A stretch of 64,000 nt of DNA from Capnocytophaga sputigena (GCF_900446695.1 NZ_UAVP01000008.1:372001-436000), one strand, 5' to 3'; shown: positions 42,765-52,304, counted from the first letter of the stretch. Notes: generated by a model not told the origin, from the sequence alone. A program made the numbers and translations.

Positions 42765-42838
42765 AACAATTGTAACCCAAATTTGTCAATTGTTAATTGA
42801 AACATGTTAATTATTAATCGTAAATTGTTAATTGAAAT
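42765..42838. repeat. AACAATTGT/TTAATTGAAA intergenic repeat block
   Basis: Alternating TAACAATTGTAA, GTCAATTGTTAATTGAAAC and TTAATTGTAAATTGTTAATTG words fill the gap between the four-helix gene and the debranching enzyme gene. Partly self-complementary. Confidence 0.65.
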
Positions 42839-44785
42839 ATGAGTTATTTATCATTTAAAAAAGACCAACTTATTAACCTTGAATATTCTCTCGCGAGAGA
42901 ATTTCTCGGTACTAACCGCGGTGGAGGTTACTGCTCCTCTACCCTCGTATTCTGTAATACCCGTAAGTACCACGGGCTACTTGTTGTGCCTATCGAAAAG
43001 TTTAGAGGCAAGAACTATGTAATGCTTTCTTCCTTAGACGAAACCATCCTACAACACGGACGCGATTTCAACTTTGGTGTGCATAAATATGAAGGCACTT
43101 ATGAACCGCGCGGACATAAGTATATTGTGGATATTTCCTACGAAAAAGCTTTTACCGTTACTTACCAAGTGGGCGGAGTAGTGCTTAAAAAAGAAATCTT
43201 GATGATGCACAACGCCCCGCAAGTGCTCATTCGCTATACTTTAGAGGATGCTCATTCGGCTACTCTCTTGCGCTTGAATCCGCTATTGGCATTCCGCGAT
43301 ATTCATTCGCTTAGCAAGCAAAACCCCGTAGCCAATACCCAAGTAGAAGAAGTAGACGGTGGCGTACGTGCCAAATTATACCCTGAATTCCCTTACCTAT
43401 ATATGCAACTGAGCAAACCCGCTAATTTTGGTGACGCTGCTTATTGGAATAACAATATCTATTACACCAAAGAAAAAGAACGCGGCTACGATTTCCAAGA
43501 AGATTTGTTGAGCGTAGGTGCTTTTGAGGTGAGTCTGAAAAAAGGAGAAAGCATTGTTTTCTCTGCCAGCTTAGAGGAAGCTAAATCTAAAAATCTCGCT
43601 AAGGACTTTACTAAGTATCTGAAAGAACGCGCCGACCGCAATTCATTTGAAGAATGCTTGCAATACACAGCCTCTCAGTTTATCATTCAGAAAGCAGGCG
43701 AAACACGTATCAAAGCAGGTTATCACTGGTATGATAGCACTACCCGCGACACCTTTATAGCGCTCCCAGGCATCGCTCTTTCAGGAAGTACCGCCAAAAT
43801 ATTCGACGAGGTGCTACAATCAGCACTCAAATACTGCTACAACGGGCGCTTTGCTCGCGACATCAGCACCCACATAGTAAATCCTGTGTTTGATGCCGAC
43901 ACCTCCTTGTGGTTCTTCTGGACACTCCAACAATACGAAAAAGAAACCACAAGAACCAAAAAACAAATCTGGAAAGAGTATGGCGAGACCCTCAAAGCTA
44001 TCCTCAACGCCTTCAAAAGTCGTGAACACAAAACAATGCGTATGGACGACAACGGACTTATATGGAGCGACAACCTCAGCCGTCCGCTTACGTGGTTCAA
44101 CGCCGAAAGTAACTATGGAGCTATCGTACCCCGCAATGGCTATGTAGTGGAAGTGAATGCTCTGTGGTACAATGCCGTATGTTATGCTTTGGAATTAGCC
44201 AAAGATGCAAAGGACAAAACTTTCCTATCCGAATGGGGTACTATGCCCGAAACTATTGCCGAGAGCTTCAATCAGATATTTTGGATTGAAAGTGAAAAAT
44301 ACTTAGCCGATTATGCTAACAACACTCACCAAAATACCGAAGTGCGCCCTAATCAGCTATTGGCTTGCGCCCTTGATTATTCAGCACTTAGCGAAAAACG
44401 CCAACGCAAAGTGTTAGCGATTATCACTCAAGAGTTGCTCACACCCAAAGGCTTGCGCAGCTTGTCGCCCGAGAGTCCGCGTTATGAAGGAGAGAGCGTA
44501 GGCAACGTGTTTGTGAGAGATAAAGCTACTTTCAATGGCTCAGTACACCCTTGGTTTGTAGGGTTCTATGTAGAAGCGAATCTCAAACTCTTTGGCGATA
44601 CTTACATCCCCGATGGCAAAGCCTTCTTAGAAAATTTTGAAGAAGAAATCAACACTCACGGTGTTGGACTCATCTCTGCCATCTACGACGGCAATCCACC
44701 TTTCAACCCCCGTGGTTGTATTTCCAACGCCAAAAACGTTGCCGAAATATTGCGCGCTCAATGGCTACTTTCAGATAAGAAGTAA
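42839..44785 (+). CDS. Glycogen debranching enzyme (amylo-alpha-1,6-glucosidase)
   Basis: 648 residues. N-terminal GDE_N beta domain (about 20-250: FLGTNRGGGYCSSTLVFCNTRKYHGLLVVPIE) followed by the GH133-like (alpha/alpha)6 domain (RIKAGYHWYDSTTRDTFIALPGIAL, MRMDDNGLIWSDNL, YGAIVPRNGYVVEVNALWYNAV, FNGSVHPWFVGFYVEA). It removes alpha-1,6 branches of glycogen. ATG chosen right after the repeat block. It lies between the four-helix and KilA-N insertions. Confidence 0.93.
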   Translation: MSYLSFKKDQLINLEYSLAREFLGTNRGGGYCSSTLVFCNTRKYHGLLVVPIEKFRGKNYVMLSSLDETILQHGRDFNFGVHKYEGTYEPRGHKYIVDISYEKAFTVTYQVGGVVLKKEILMMHNAPQVLIRYTLEDAHSATLLRLNPLLAFRDIHSLSKQNPVANTQVEEVDGGVRAKLYPEFPYLYMQLSKPANFGDAAYWNNNIYYTKEKERGYDFQEDLLSVGAFEVSLKKGESIVFSASLEEAKSKNLAKDFTKYLKERADRNSFEECLQYTASQFIIQKAGETRIKAGYHWYDSTTRDTFIALPGIALSGSTAKIFDEVLQSALKYCYNGRFARDISTHIVNPVFDADTSLWFFWTLQQYEKETTRTKKQIWKEYGETLKAILNAFKSREHKTMRMDDNGLIWSDNLSRPLTWFNAESNYGAIVPRNGYVVEVNALWYNAVCYALELAKDAKDKTFLSEWGTMPETIAESFNQIFWIESEKYLADYANNTHQNTEVRPNQLLACALDYSALSEKRQRKVLAIITQELLTPKGLRSLSPESPRYEGESVGNVFVRDKATFNGSVHPWFVGFYVEANLKLFGDTYIPDGKAFLENFEEEINTHGVGLISAIYDGNPPFNPRGCISNAKNVAEILRAQWLLSDKK

Positions 44786-44790
44786 GAGGT

Positions 44791-45615
44791 ATGGCAAAGA
44801 ATAAAACTATCAGTGTACAAGGTTTTGATATTGTATGGTATGAAACTAATTACAACGACTATATTTCTCTTACTGATATAGCTCGCTATAAAGATGCTGA
44901 ACATACAGACGACATCATAAAGAATTGGCTTAGAAATCGCAACACGATTGAACTATTGGGTTTTTGGGAAAGCATTTACAATCCTAATTTTAAACCCGTC
45001 GAATTCGACGGGTTTAGAAAACAAGCTGGACTAAATAGCTTTGTAATGACACCTAAAAAATGGATAGAGAGTACTAATGCTATTGGCATTGTATCCAAAT
45101 CAGGAAGATACGGAGGAACATTTGCCCATAAAGATATTGCTTTAGAGTTTGCTTCGTGGATTTCAATAGAATTCAAGCTCTATATTATCAAAGAGTTTCA
45201 ACGTTTAAAAGAAGACGAAACAAGTCAGTTAAAATTAGAATGGAACTTACAACGAACCTTGTCTAAAATCAATTATCACATTCACACTGATGCTATTAAA
45301 GACAATTTGATTCCAAAAGAAATTACTAAACAACAAGCTAATTTTGTTTATGCTGACGAAGCCGATTTACTGAATGTAGCTCTTTTTGGACTCACGGCTA
45401 AAGAATGGAGGGAAAATAATCCTGATAAAAAAGGAAATGTGCGAGATTATGCTTCTTTAGAACAGTTAGTTGTTTTAAGTAATATGGAGAGTATTAATGC
45501 CTTACTTATAAGCCAAGGAATAACACCGTCAGAAAGACTTAGAGAACTCAATAAAGTCGCTATTACTCAAATGAAATCTTTACTAAAAAACAAAGCAATT
45601 AAACAGTTGAATTAA
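44791..45615 (+). CDS. KilA-N domain protein
   Basis: 274 residues. KilA-N DNA-binding domain at about 1-135: NDYISLTDIARYKDAEHTDDIIKNWLRNRNTIELLGFWE, MTPKKWIESTNAIGIVSKSGRYGGTFAHKDIALEFASWIS. The C-terminal half is helical with EADLLNVALFGLTAKEWRENNPDKKGNVRDYAS. KilA-N proteins occur in phages and in Bacteroidota chromosomes; the latter often act as singletons. It starts 5 bases after the debranching gene's stop, so it is carried on the glycogen transcript. No other phage gene is nearby. A 26-bp perfect palindrome lies inside at 44991-45016. Confidence 0.9.
   Translation: MAKNKTISVQGFDIVWYETNYNDYISLTDIARYKDAEHTDDIIKNWLRNRNTIELLGFWESIYNPNFKPVEFDGFRKQAGLNSFVMTPKKWIESTNAIGIVSKSGRYGGTFAHKDIALEFASWISIEFKLYIIKEFQRLKEDETSQLKLEWNLQRTLSKINYHIHTDAIKDNLIPKEITKQQANFVYADEADLLNVALFGLTAKEWRENNPDKKGNVRDYASLEQLVVLSNMESINALLISQGITPSERLRELNKVAITQMKSLLKNKAIKQLN
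44991..45016. repeat. 26-bp perfect palindrome inside the KilA-N gene
   Basis: Half-site TAAACCCGTCGAA, mirrored exactly around the central GAATTC. It encodes KPVEFDGF in the KilA-N domain. Confidence 0.9.
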
Positions 45616-45675
45616 AACAACACCCTTCTTCCCCTCCATAGAGGAGAGTTGGGAAAAGGAATAAATATAAAGCGT

Positions 45676-46965
45676 ATGAAGAATGCAAGAGTATTAATGT
45701 TTGGATGGGAATTTCCCCCTCATATCAGTGGGGGGTTAGGAACAGCCTGCTTGGGTATCGCCCAAGGATTGGCTAAAAACGGCGTACAAGTGCTGTTTGT
45801 AATGCCAAAAGCCTCTGGTGATGAGGATGGCAGCGTGGCGAAAATTATCAACGCCAGCGATGTAGAGATGTTGCAAAACACCGAAAAAATAGAAGATTTC
45901 TGGAAACATATCAACTTTATGGAGATAGGCTCAAACCTCGTGCCTTATCTCGACCCCGAAACCTTTGCCCGCGAACGCGACCAATACCTCAAAGAAGGTG
46001 AGCATCGCCAGCGCATTTCATATCAGAACAAATTTCAGTTTTCGGGTAAATACGGTGCTAATCTTATGGAAGAAGTGTACCGCTATGCCTTAGTTGCGGG
46101 TACGGTTGCCAAACGCTATGAGTTTGACGTAATTCACGCCCACGACTGGCTTACCTATAGCGCAGGTATCATTGCTAAGAAGATTTCGGGCAAACCCCTT
46201 ATTGTGCACGTACACGCTACCGAATACGACCGCGGGGGCGAGTACAACCGCAATACACTGGTGTACGACATCGAAAAACGCGGTATGGAAGCTGCCGATA
46301 AAGTGGTAACCGTGAGCAACTGGACGCGCAATATCGTCATTGAAAAATACGGCATCCCTGCCGAAAAAGTGATTACCGTGCACAATGCAGTAGATTTCAA
46401 AGCCGAAACCGATACCAAAGAAGAACGCGGCATCAAAGATAAAATCGTCACTTTCTTAGGGCGTATCACCTTGCAAAAAGGTCCTGAGTACTTTGTAGAG
46501 GCAGCTGCCAAAGTGATGAAACGCGTGCCTAACGTACGCTTTGTAATGGCAGGTAGCGGTGAGAAAATGAACCCCTTAGTGCGCCGTGTAGCACAATTAG
46601 GATTGGGCACCCGCTTCCACTTCACAGGCTTCCTTAGAGGTAACGATGTACAACGTATGTTCCAATACAGCGATGTATATGTAATGCCCTCAGTATCCGA
46701 GCCTTTTGGGATTTCTCCTTTAGAGGCGATGCGCTCAGGGGTACCTACTATCATCTCCAAACAATCGGGGGTGGCTGAGGTATTAGACCACGCTATCAAA
46801 GTGGATTATTGGGATATCAACGCCCTTGCCGATGCTATTTATGGTATCTTGGCTTACCCTACACTTGCTCACTATATGCAACGCGAAGGCTACGACGAGG
46901 TTAATAAACTCAAATGGGAAAACGCCTCCTTGAAACTTAAAAACATTTACGAATCTTTAATATAA
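45676..46965 (+). CDS. GT4-type glycogen synthase (glycosyltransferase family 4)
   Basis: 429 residues from ATG at 45676 (MKNARVLMFGWEFPP); an upstream TTG at 45649 is unlikely. GT-B fold: HISGGLGTACLGIAQGLA nucleotide-binding loop, FDVIHAHDWLTYSAGI, VHVHATEYDRGGEYN, VSNWTRNIVIEKYGIP and the donor site PSVSEPFGISPLEAMRSGVP. In Bacteroidota this gene adjoins debranching enzyme and GH57 and is regarded as a glycogen synthase-like enzyme. No glgC is present in the window, so the donor may be UDP-glucose or ADP-glucose made elsewhere. It is followed after 11 bases by GH57. Confidence 0.88.
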   Translation: MKNARVLMFGWEFPPHISGGLGTACLGIAQGLAKNGVQVLFVMPKASGDEDGSVAKIINASDVEMLQNTEKIEDFWKHINFMEIGSNLVPYLDPETFARERDQYLKEGEHRQRISYQNKFQFSGKYGANLMEEVYRYALVAGTVAKRYEFDVIHAHDWLTYSAGIIAKKISGKPLIVHVHATEYDRGGEYNRNTLVYDIEKRGMEAADKVVTVSNWTRNIVIEKYGIPAEKVITVHNAVDFKAETDTKEERGIKDKIVTFLGRITLQKGPEYFVEAAAKVMKRVPNVRFVMAGSGEKMNPLVRRVAQLGLGTRFHFTGFLRGNDVQRMFQYSDVYVMPSVSEPFGISPLEAMRSGVPTIISKQSGVAEVLDHAIKVDYWDINALADAIYGILAYPTLAHYMQREGYDEVNKLKWENASLKLKNIYESLI

Positions 46966-46976
46966 AATAACCAACG

Positions 46977-48164
46977 ATGAAAAAGTCAATTTGTATTTAT
47001 TTCCAAATCCATCACCCCGAACGTCTTAGAAAATACCAATTCTTTGACATAGGTAAAAAACACAACTATTTCGATAACTACGCCAATCGTTCAGAACTTG
47101 AAGATTTGGCAGAACATTGCTATCTGCCTGCCAACGCCCTCTTGTTAGAACTCATCAAAAAACACGAAGGCAAATTCAAAGTAGCGTTTTCTATCACAGG
47201 GAGTGCTATCGACCAGCTTGAAATGCACACCCCCGAGGTGATTCGCAGTTTTCAAGAACTCGCCGCTACTGGCTGTGTAGAGTTTTTAGCAGAGACTTAT
47301 TCACATTCGTTGGCTTCACTTTCTGAAGATACCGATGAGTTTGAACAACAAGTAAAACGCCACAGCAATGCCATCAAGCAGCTATTTGGCAAAAAGCCTG
47401 TAACCTTCCGCAACACCTCTCTCATCTATTCCGATAAGATAGGCGAACGCGTGGCAAAACTCGGTTTTAAAACAATGCTCACCGATGGTGCTAAGCACGT
47501 ATTAGGCTGGAAAAGCCCCAATTTCGTTTATAAAAACGCTCTCGACGAGAACCTCAATCTCTTGCTTAAGAACAGCAAACTGAGTGATGATATCGCCAAT
47601 CGTTTTTCCGATAGCAACTGGAGTGAATACCCCCTCACTTCCGAGAAATACGCCTCTTGGGTAGAAAGCAGTTTGCGAGATACTGAAGTGCTCAACCTCT
47701 TTATGAACTATGAGGTCATAGGCTATTTCAACAATGCTCAAAGCGGTATTTTCGACTTCTTGCGTTACTTTATAGAAAATATGTTAGCCAACCCTAACTA
47801 TCAGTTTTTATTACCTAAAGAAGTAGCCAAAAAGCACCCTGCTAAAGATGTATTGCCTGTGCCCTACCCTATTTCGTGGACAGATGAAGAGCGCGACACT
47901 ACCTCTTGGCTTGGTAATGAACTACAAAAAGAAGCTTTTAGCGAGCTCTTTAAAGTACAACCTTTGGTGAGAAAGAAAAAGAATGCCGACCTCATTGAAG
48001 ATTACAGCAGATTGCAAGGTAGCGAACATTTCTATTTTATGCGCACCAAGCTCTTTTCGGGCACTGATTATCACAAGTACCTCCTACCCTATGATTCGCC
48101 CTACGAAGCCTTCATTAATTATATGAATGTGCTGAGCGATTTTATTGAAAGAGTAAATAATTAG
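46977..48164 (+). CDS. GH57 alpha-amylase-like enzyme
   Basis: 395 residues. N-terminal GH57 signature YFQIHHPERL (His of the active site), VAFSITGSAIDQLEMH, FLAETYSHSLASL (carrying the region of the catalytic Glu) and FRNTSLIYSDKIGERV. The C-terminal acidic region follows. It probably acts as an alpha-amylase/4-alpha-glucanotransferase on intracellular glycogen or maltodextrins. No signal peptide. It ends the glycogen transcript, with an inverted repeat (GGGGTAGG...CCTACCCC) at about 48178-48219 just downstream. Confidence 0.92.
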   Translation: MKKSICIYFQIHHPERLRKYQFFDIGKKHNYFDNYANRSELEDLAEHCYLPANALLLELIKKHEGKFKVAFSITGSAIDQLEMHTPEVIRSFQELAATGCVEFLAETYSHSLASLSEDTDEFEQQVKRHSNAIKQLFGKKPVTFRNTSLIYSDKIGERVAKLGFKTMLTDGAKHVLGWKSPNFVYKNALDENLNLLLKNSKLSDDIANRFSDSNWSEYPLTSEKYASWVESSLRDTEVLNLFMNYEVIGYFNNAQSGIFDFLRYFIENMLANPNYQFLLPKEVAKKHPAKDVLPVPYPISWTDEERDTTSWLGNELQKEAFSELFKVQPLVRKKKNADLIEDYSRLQGSEHFYFMRTKLFSGTDYHKYLLPYDSPYEAFINYMNVLSDFIERVNN

Positions 48165-48177
48165 GGGGTAGGTAATA

Positions 48178-48219
48178 GGGGGTAGGTGTCAGGTTTCCTG
48201 ACTCCTAAAACCTACCCCT
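48178..48219. repeat. GGTAGGTGTCAGG-type intergenic inverted repeat
   Basis: GGGGTAGG, GTCAGG-TTT-CCTGAC, CCTACCCC: nested inverted repeat made of TAGGTGTCAGG words that also appear at 18147-18172, 53697-53731 and 62590-62635. Confidence 0.6.
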
Positions 48220-48272
48220 TGAAACTTGACTCCCACTGAAAGATTTAATAATAATTTAAAAAAACAGACAAA

Positions 48273-48503
48273 ATGAAAAATGCAGAAAAGAAGAGGGAAA
48301 GCAATTTCTTTGAAGGAATTGTTTCCGAAGAGATGAATGAACTGTCTGGAACTACAAGAGTTGCCGAGACAAACCCCGACGAAATGTCTACAGAACATTT
48401 AAGTAGTGAAGATTTTCTGTACTCAACCCCAAAAAAGAAAATCAAACCCCTTGCTAAAAACGTCGACAGCGACTTAGTGGAGAACCTTATCTTCACTCCT
48501 TAG
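48273..48503 (+). CDS. Small uncharacterised acidic protein
   Basis: 76 residues, hydrophilic, no signal peptide (MKNAEKKRESNFFEGIV). Middle region rich in Glu, Ser and Thr, C-terminus KKKIKPLAKNVDSDLVENLIF. The gene is followed immediately by a strong intrinsic terminator, which supports that it is expressed. No family recognised; intrinsically disordered by composition. Confidence 0.6.
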   Translation: MKNAEKKRESNFFEGIVSEEMNELSGTTRVAETNPDEMSTEHLSSEDFLYSTPKKKIKPLAKNVDSDLVENLIFTP

Positions 48504-48510
48504 TTTTAAA

Positions 48511-48540
48511 AAAAGCCCCTCGCGCAAGCGAGGGGCTTTT
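48511..48540 (+). terminator. Intrinsic terminator
   Basis: AAAAGCCCCTCGC-GCAA-GCGAGGGGCTTTT followed by TTT: 13-bp perfect stem with a GCAA tetraloop and T-tract. It ends the 48273 transcript and insulates the tRNA promoter. Confidence 0.95.
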
Positions 48541-48618
48541 TTTAGATTAGTGAAAAGTAATTTGCTAATTTACAAATTTGCCAGTTCGCTAATTTGAACT
48601 AAAAAAATCCTAAAAAAA

Positions 48619-48649
48619 TTTGCAGATTCAAAAAACTATTGTACCTTTG
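48619..48649 (+). promoter_or_regulatory. tRNA-Leu promoter
   Basis: TTTG at 48619-48622, 19-base spacer, TACCTTTG at 48642-48649, 30 bases before the tRNA 5' end. Full Bacteroidota consensus. Confidence 0.88.
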
Positions 48650-48679
48650 CGCCGTCAATCAAACAAAAGTTCATCATTT

Positions 48680-48761
48680 GCGGGTGTGGTGAAATTGGTA
48701 GACACGCTAGACTTAGGATCTAGTGCTTCACGGCGTGGGGGTTCGAGTCCCTTCACCCGCA
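48680..48761 (+). tRNA. tRNA-Leu (anticodon UAG)
   Basis: 82 bases. Acceptor GCGGGTG pairs with CACCCGC, discriminator A. D arm TGGTAGACACGCTAG; anticodon stem CTAGA/TCTAG with loop CTTAGGA giving anticodon TAG; long class II variable arm (TGCTTCACGGCGT); T arm GGGGGTTCGAGTCCC(TT). The 3' CCA is not encoded (next bases CTT). Confidence 0.97.
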
Positions 48762-48766
48762 CTTGC

Positions 48767-48795
48767 AAAAGGCTGCCTACATCAGGCAGCCTTTT
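48767..48795 (+). terminator. Intrinsic terminator of tRNA-Leu
   Basis: AAAAGGCTGCCT-ACATC-AGGCAGCCTTTT with two further Ts: 12-bp stem, 5-base loop, 6 bases after the tRNA. Confidence 0.93.
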
Positions 48796-48831
48796 TTGTT
48801 ATTAATCAATAATAAATAACAGTTAATAAGT

Positions 48832-49092
48832 ATGAAAGTATCAGTAGAACTTACCTTCAGTCCGTTGCAAGATGATTTTGAGCAACCTATCATTCATTTT
48901 ATCAAAAAATTGCGCGCTTCTGGTCTCATCGTGCAAGAGAACCCTCTAAGCACTCAAGTGTATGGCGACTACGCCCAAGTAATGAGCGTACTCACTACCG
49001 AAATAGAAGAAGCTCTCGAGCTAGTAGAACGCGGATTGATGTACGTGAAAATCGTAAAATCCGACCGCCACGAGTATAAACCATTTTTTTAG
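48832..49092 (+). CDS. Thiamine-binding (MTH1187/YkoF-like) protein
   Basis: 86 residues, cytosolic, ferredoxin-like fold of the thiamine-binding superfamily: VSVELTFSPLQDDFEQPIIHFIKKLRASGLIVQENPLSTQVYGDY, VKIVKSDRHEYKPFF. YkoF-like relatives bind thiamine or hydroxymethylpyrimidine. It lies 31 bases upstream of pnuC, which suggests the triad handles thiamine or a nucleoside vitamin. No THI-box riboswitch is visible in the 36-base leader after the tRNA terminator. Confidence 0.85.
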   Translation: MKVSVELTFSPLQDDFEQPIIHFIKKLRASGLIVQENPLSTQVYGDYAQVMSVLTTEIEEALELVERGLMYVKIVKSDRHEYKPFF

Positions 49093-49123
49093 GTAAGAGG
49101 TAAGAGGTAAAAAGTAAGAACGA

Positions 49124-49801
49124 ATGACTGATTTTTTTGCGCAATATAGAGGAGTAGAGACGCATTTGGTAGTGCTCGAAATCATTGGGGTACTCTTTGG
49201 ATTCCTCAGTGTGTGGTATGCTAAAAAAGGTAATATATGGGTATACCCTACGGGGATTATCAGCACGGTGTTGTTTGTATACTTGCTGTGGCACTATGTA
49301 CTGTGGGGTGATATGCTCATCAATGCTTATTATACAGCAATGAGCATCTACGGCTGGGTGTTATGGGCGAAGAACGCACAGGATAATGTGATTACTATTT
49401 CGGTTACTACGCGCCGCGATTGGCAAATTTGCGGTCTGTTAGGCTTGTTTAGTTTGAGTTTTGTAACCATAGTGTATTACCTGAAACCCTACATCAAAAA
49501 CAACTTTTCAATGGAGGGCATTTCCTTAGGTTTTCACAACTTCCTCCCTACCGAATATGTTGATGTATTTACTACCGCCATTTTCTTAGTAGGGATGTGG
49601 CTAATGGCAAAACGCAAGATAGAGAATTGGCTCTTTTGGATTCTCGGAGATCTTATTTCGGTGCCGCTCTACTTCAAAAAAGGAATGCTTTTCACTTCTT
49701 TTCAGTATTTATTATTCACTATCATCGCCATAATGGGCTATATCGAATGGAAAAAACACTTGCGCAACGAGAGAGCGACATCAAGCGTATCGCCTTTGTA
49801 G
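49124..49801 (+). CDS. pnuC: PnuC-family vitamin transporter
   Basis: 225 residues with seven predicted membrane segments. Family features: NAYYTAMSIYGWVLWAK (WxxW-type substrate site), GLHNFLPTEYVDVFTTAIFLVGMWLMAKRK-like segment, ENWLFWILGDLISVPLYFKKG. It moves nicotinamide riboside or thiamine (PnuT subtype) by facilitated diffusion, with trapping by phosphorylation inside. The kinase overlaps the 3' end of this gene. The neighbouring thiamine-binding protein argues for thiamine, the NadR-like kinase for nicotinamide riboside. Confidence 0.88.
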   Translation: MTDFFAQYRGVETHLVVLEIIGVLFGFLSVWYAKKGNIWVYPTGIISTVLFVYLLWHYVLWGDMLINAYYTAMSIYGWVLWAKNAQDNVITISVTTRRDWQICGLLGLFSLSFVTIVYYLKPYIKNNFSMEGISLGFHNFLPTEYVDVFTTAIFLVGMWLMAKRKIENWLFWILGDLISVPLYFKKGMLFTSFQYLLFTIIAIMGYIEWKKHLRNERATSSVSPL

Positions 49802-50307
49802 GTCCGGAATGCACGGGCAAAACCACGCTAAGTCGCACCCTTGCTCAGCATTACCAAACGGTATGGGCTGAAGAGTATATGCGCACTTATTTACAGCACA
49901 AGTGGGATACCCAGCGCCTCACCTGTACCCCCGATGACCTGCTGCCTATCGCTCGCGGACAAGTAGCACTTGAAAATGAGCGCATTTTGCAAGCAAATAA
50001 AGTGTTATTCTGCGACACTTGTCTGTTAGAACTGATGATTTATTCGTATCTTTACTATGGCTACTGCGACCCACTGATAGAACAAGCTGCTCTTGCTCAT
50101 CATTACGATACTATTTTCCTTACCTATATAGATGTTCCTTGGCAAGCCGATGACCTGCGCGACAAACCTCACGAACGGGAAAGTGTTTTTGTTTTCTTTC
50201 AAGAACAATTAGATGCGCGAGGTATAAAATATCAGATTTTAAAAGGAAGTGTTGAAGAGAGGATTCTTCAGGTAGAAAGTAAGGAATTATCAAATAAGAA
50301 TTTGTGA
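49747..50307 (+). CDS. NadR-like AAA/P-loop kinase
   Basis: 186 residues from ATG at 49747 (MEKTLAQRESDIKRIAFVG); the reading frame is open further upstream but overlaps pnuC more than needed. P-loop VGPECTGKTTLS, AEEYMRTYL, FCDTCLLELMIYSYLYYG, and the C-terminal LRDKPHERESVFVFF. This is the ribosylnicotinamide-kinase-like domain of NadR without the NMN adenylyltransferase part. The gene overlaps pnuC by 55 bases in another frame, a strong sign of coupled translation and of metabolic trapping of the imported vitamin. Confidence 0.85.
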   Translation: MEKTLAQRESDIKRIAFVGPECTGKTTLSRTLAQHYQTVWAEEYMRTYLQHKWDTQRLTCTPDDLLPIARGQVALENERILQANKVLFCDTCLLELMIYSYLYYGYCDPLIEQAALAHHYDTIFLTYIDVPWQADDLRDKPHERESVFVFFQEQLDARGIKYQILKGSVEERILQVESKELSNKNL

Positions 50308-50312
50308 TAAAT

Positions 50313-50351
50313 AAAAATCCCAAGTATTGTTTTAAAATACTTGGGATTTTT
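50313..50351. terminator. Bidirectional intrinsic terminator
   Basis: AAAAATCCCAAGTATT / AATACTTGGGATTTTT, 16-bp perfect stem, 7-base loop, with T-tracts on both strands, between the NadR-like gene and the convergent atpC. Confidence 0.93.
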
Positions 50352-50375
50352 TTATATGAATTACTACAATACTAA

Positions 50376-50612
50376 TTAATCGGCGAGAATGACAGCCTTG
50401 TTGTGATTACACTCCAAAGTGCCTCCGCTAATTGTAAATGATTTCAGTTCTTTTTTACCTTCAAAAAGGGTAACCTCGCCCGCAGTAAGCATTGAAATGA
50501 TAGGAGCGTGATGGTCTAATATTACAAAAGGTCCCTTAGCCCCAGGAACATTCACTGCAGTTACTTCACCTTTAAACAAAAGGGCTTCGGGAGAGAGGAT
50601 TTCTACTGTCAT
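50376..50612 (-). CDS. atpC: ATP synthase F1 subunit epsilon
   Basis: 78 residues from ATG at 50610-50612 (MTVEILSPEALLFKGEV); a GTG five codons upstream is less likely. Only the N-terminal beta-sandwich domain is present (NVPGAKGPFVILDHHAPIISML, GEVTLF, FTISGGTLECNHNKAVIL). The C-terminal helical hairpin found in E. coli epsilon is missing, as is usual in Bacteroidota. It couples the rotor to F1. It follows atpD after a 107-base gap holding a structured repeat. Confidence 0.92.
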   Translation of the reverse strand: MTVEILSPEALLFKGEVTAVNVPGAKGPFVILDHHAPIISMLTAGEVTLFEGKKELKSFTISGGTLECNHNKAVILAD

Positions 50613-50651
50613 AAGTGCGAGCCGCACAGGCTTTTTTTGTTATTGTTTAAA

Positions 50652-50701
50652 ACTTTGTCAAAGGTGCAAGCTGCACGGGCAATTAAGGACTTTGACAAAG
50701 T
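50652..50701. repeat. ACTTTGnCAAAG structured repeat, copy C
   Basis: Arms ACTTTGTCAAAG (50652-50663) and CTTTGACAAAGT (50690-50701) enclose GTGCA-AGC-TGCAC, then GGGCAATTAAGGA. It is located inside the atpD-atpC transcript. Confidence 0.88.
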
Positions 50702-50719
50702 ATATAATATTCTAATTAA

Positions 50720-52234
<1,515 letters not shown>

Positions 52235-52304
52235 TCAGTTAAGAGTTAAGAGTAAGAAATAAGAAAAAAATCCTATTCCCTAATTTCTATTTTCTAATAT
52301 CGGG

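Noticed and set aside
44791..45615. Prophage marked by the KilA-N gene
   Set aside because: No integrase, structural or lysis gene nearby; flanked on both sides by glycogen genes on the same strand.
46155..46799. 214-codon open frame on the minus strand inside the GT4 synthase gene
   Set aside because: Antisense shadow of a well-conserved enzyme; low-complexity Ser/Thr-rich translation, no signal, no recognisable motif.
48620..48805. Open reading frame of 61 codons on the plus strand
   Set aside because: It runs across the tRNA-Leu promoter, the tRNA itself and its terminator; the translation has no protein character.
48796..48831. THI-box or other riboswitch before the thiamine-binding/PnuC genes
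   Set aside because: Only 36 AT-rich bases separate the tRNA terminator from the start codon, too short for a riboswitch aptamer.
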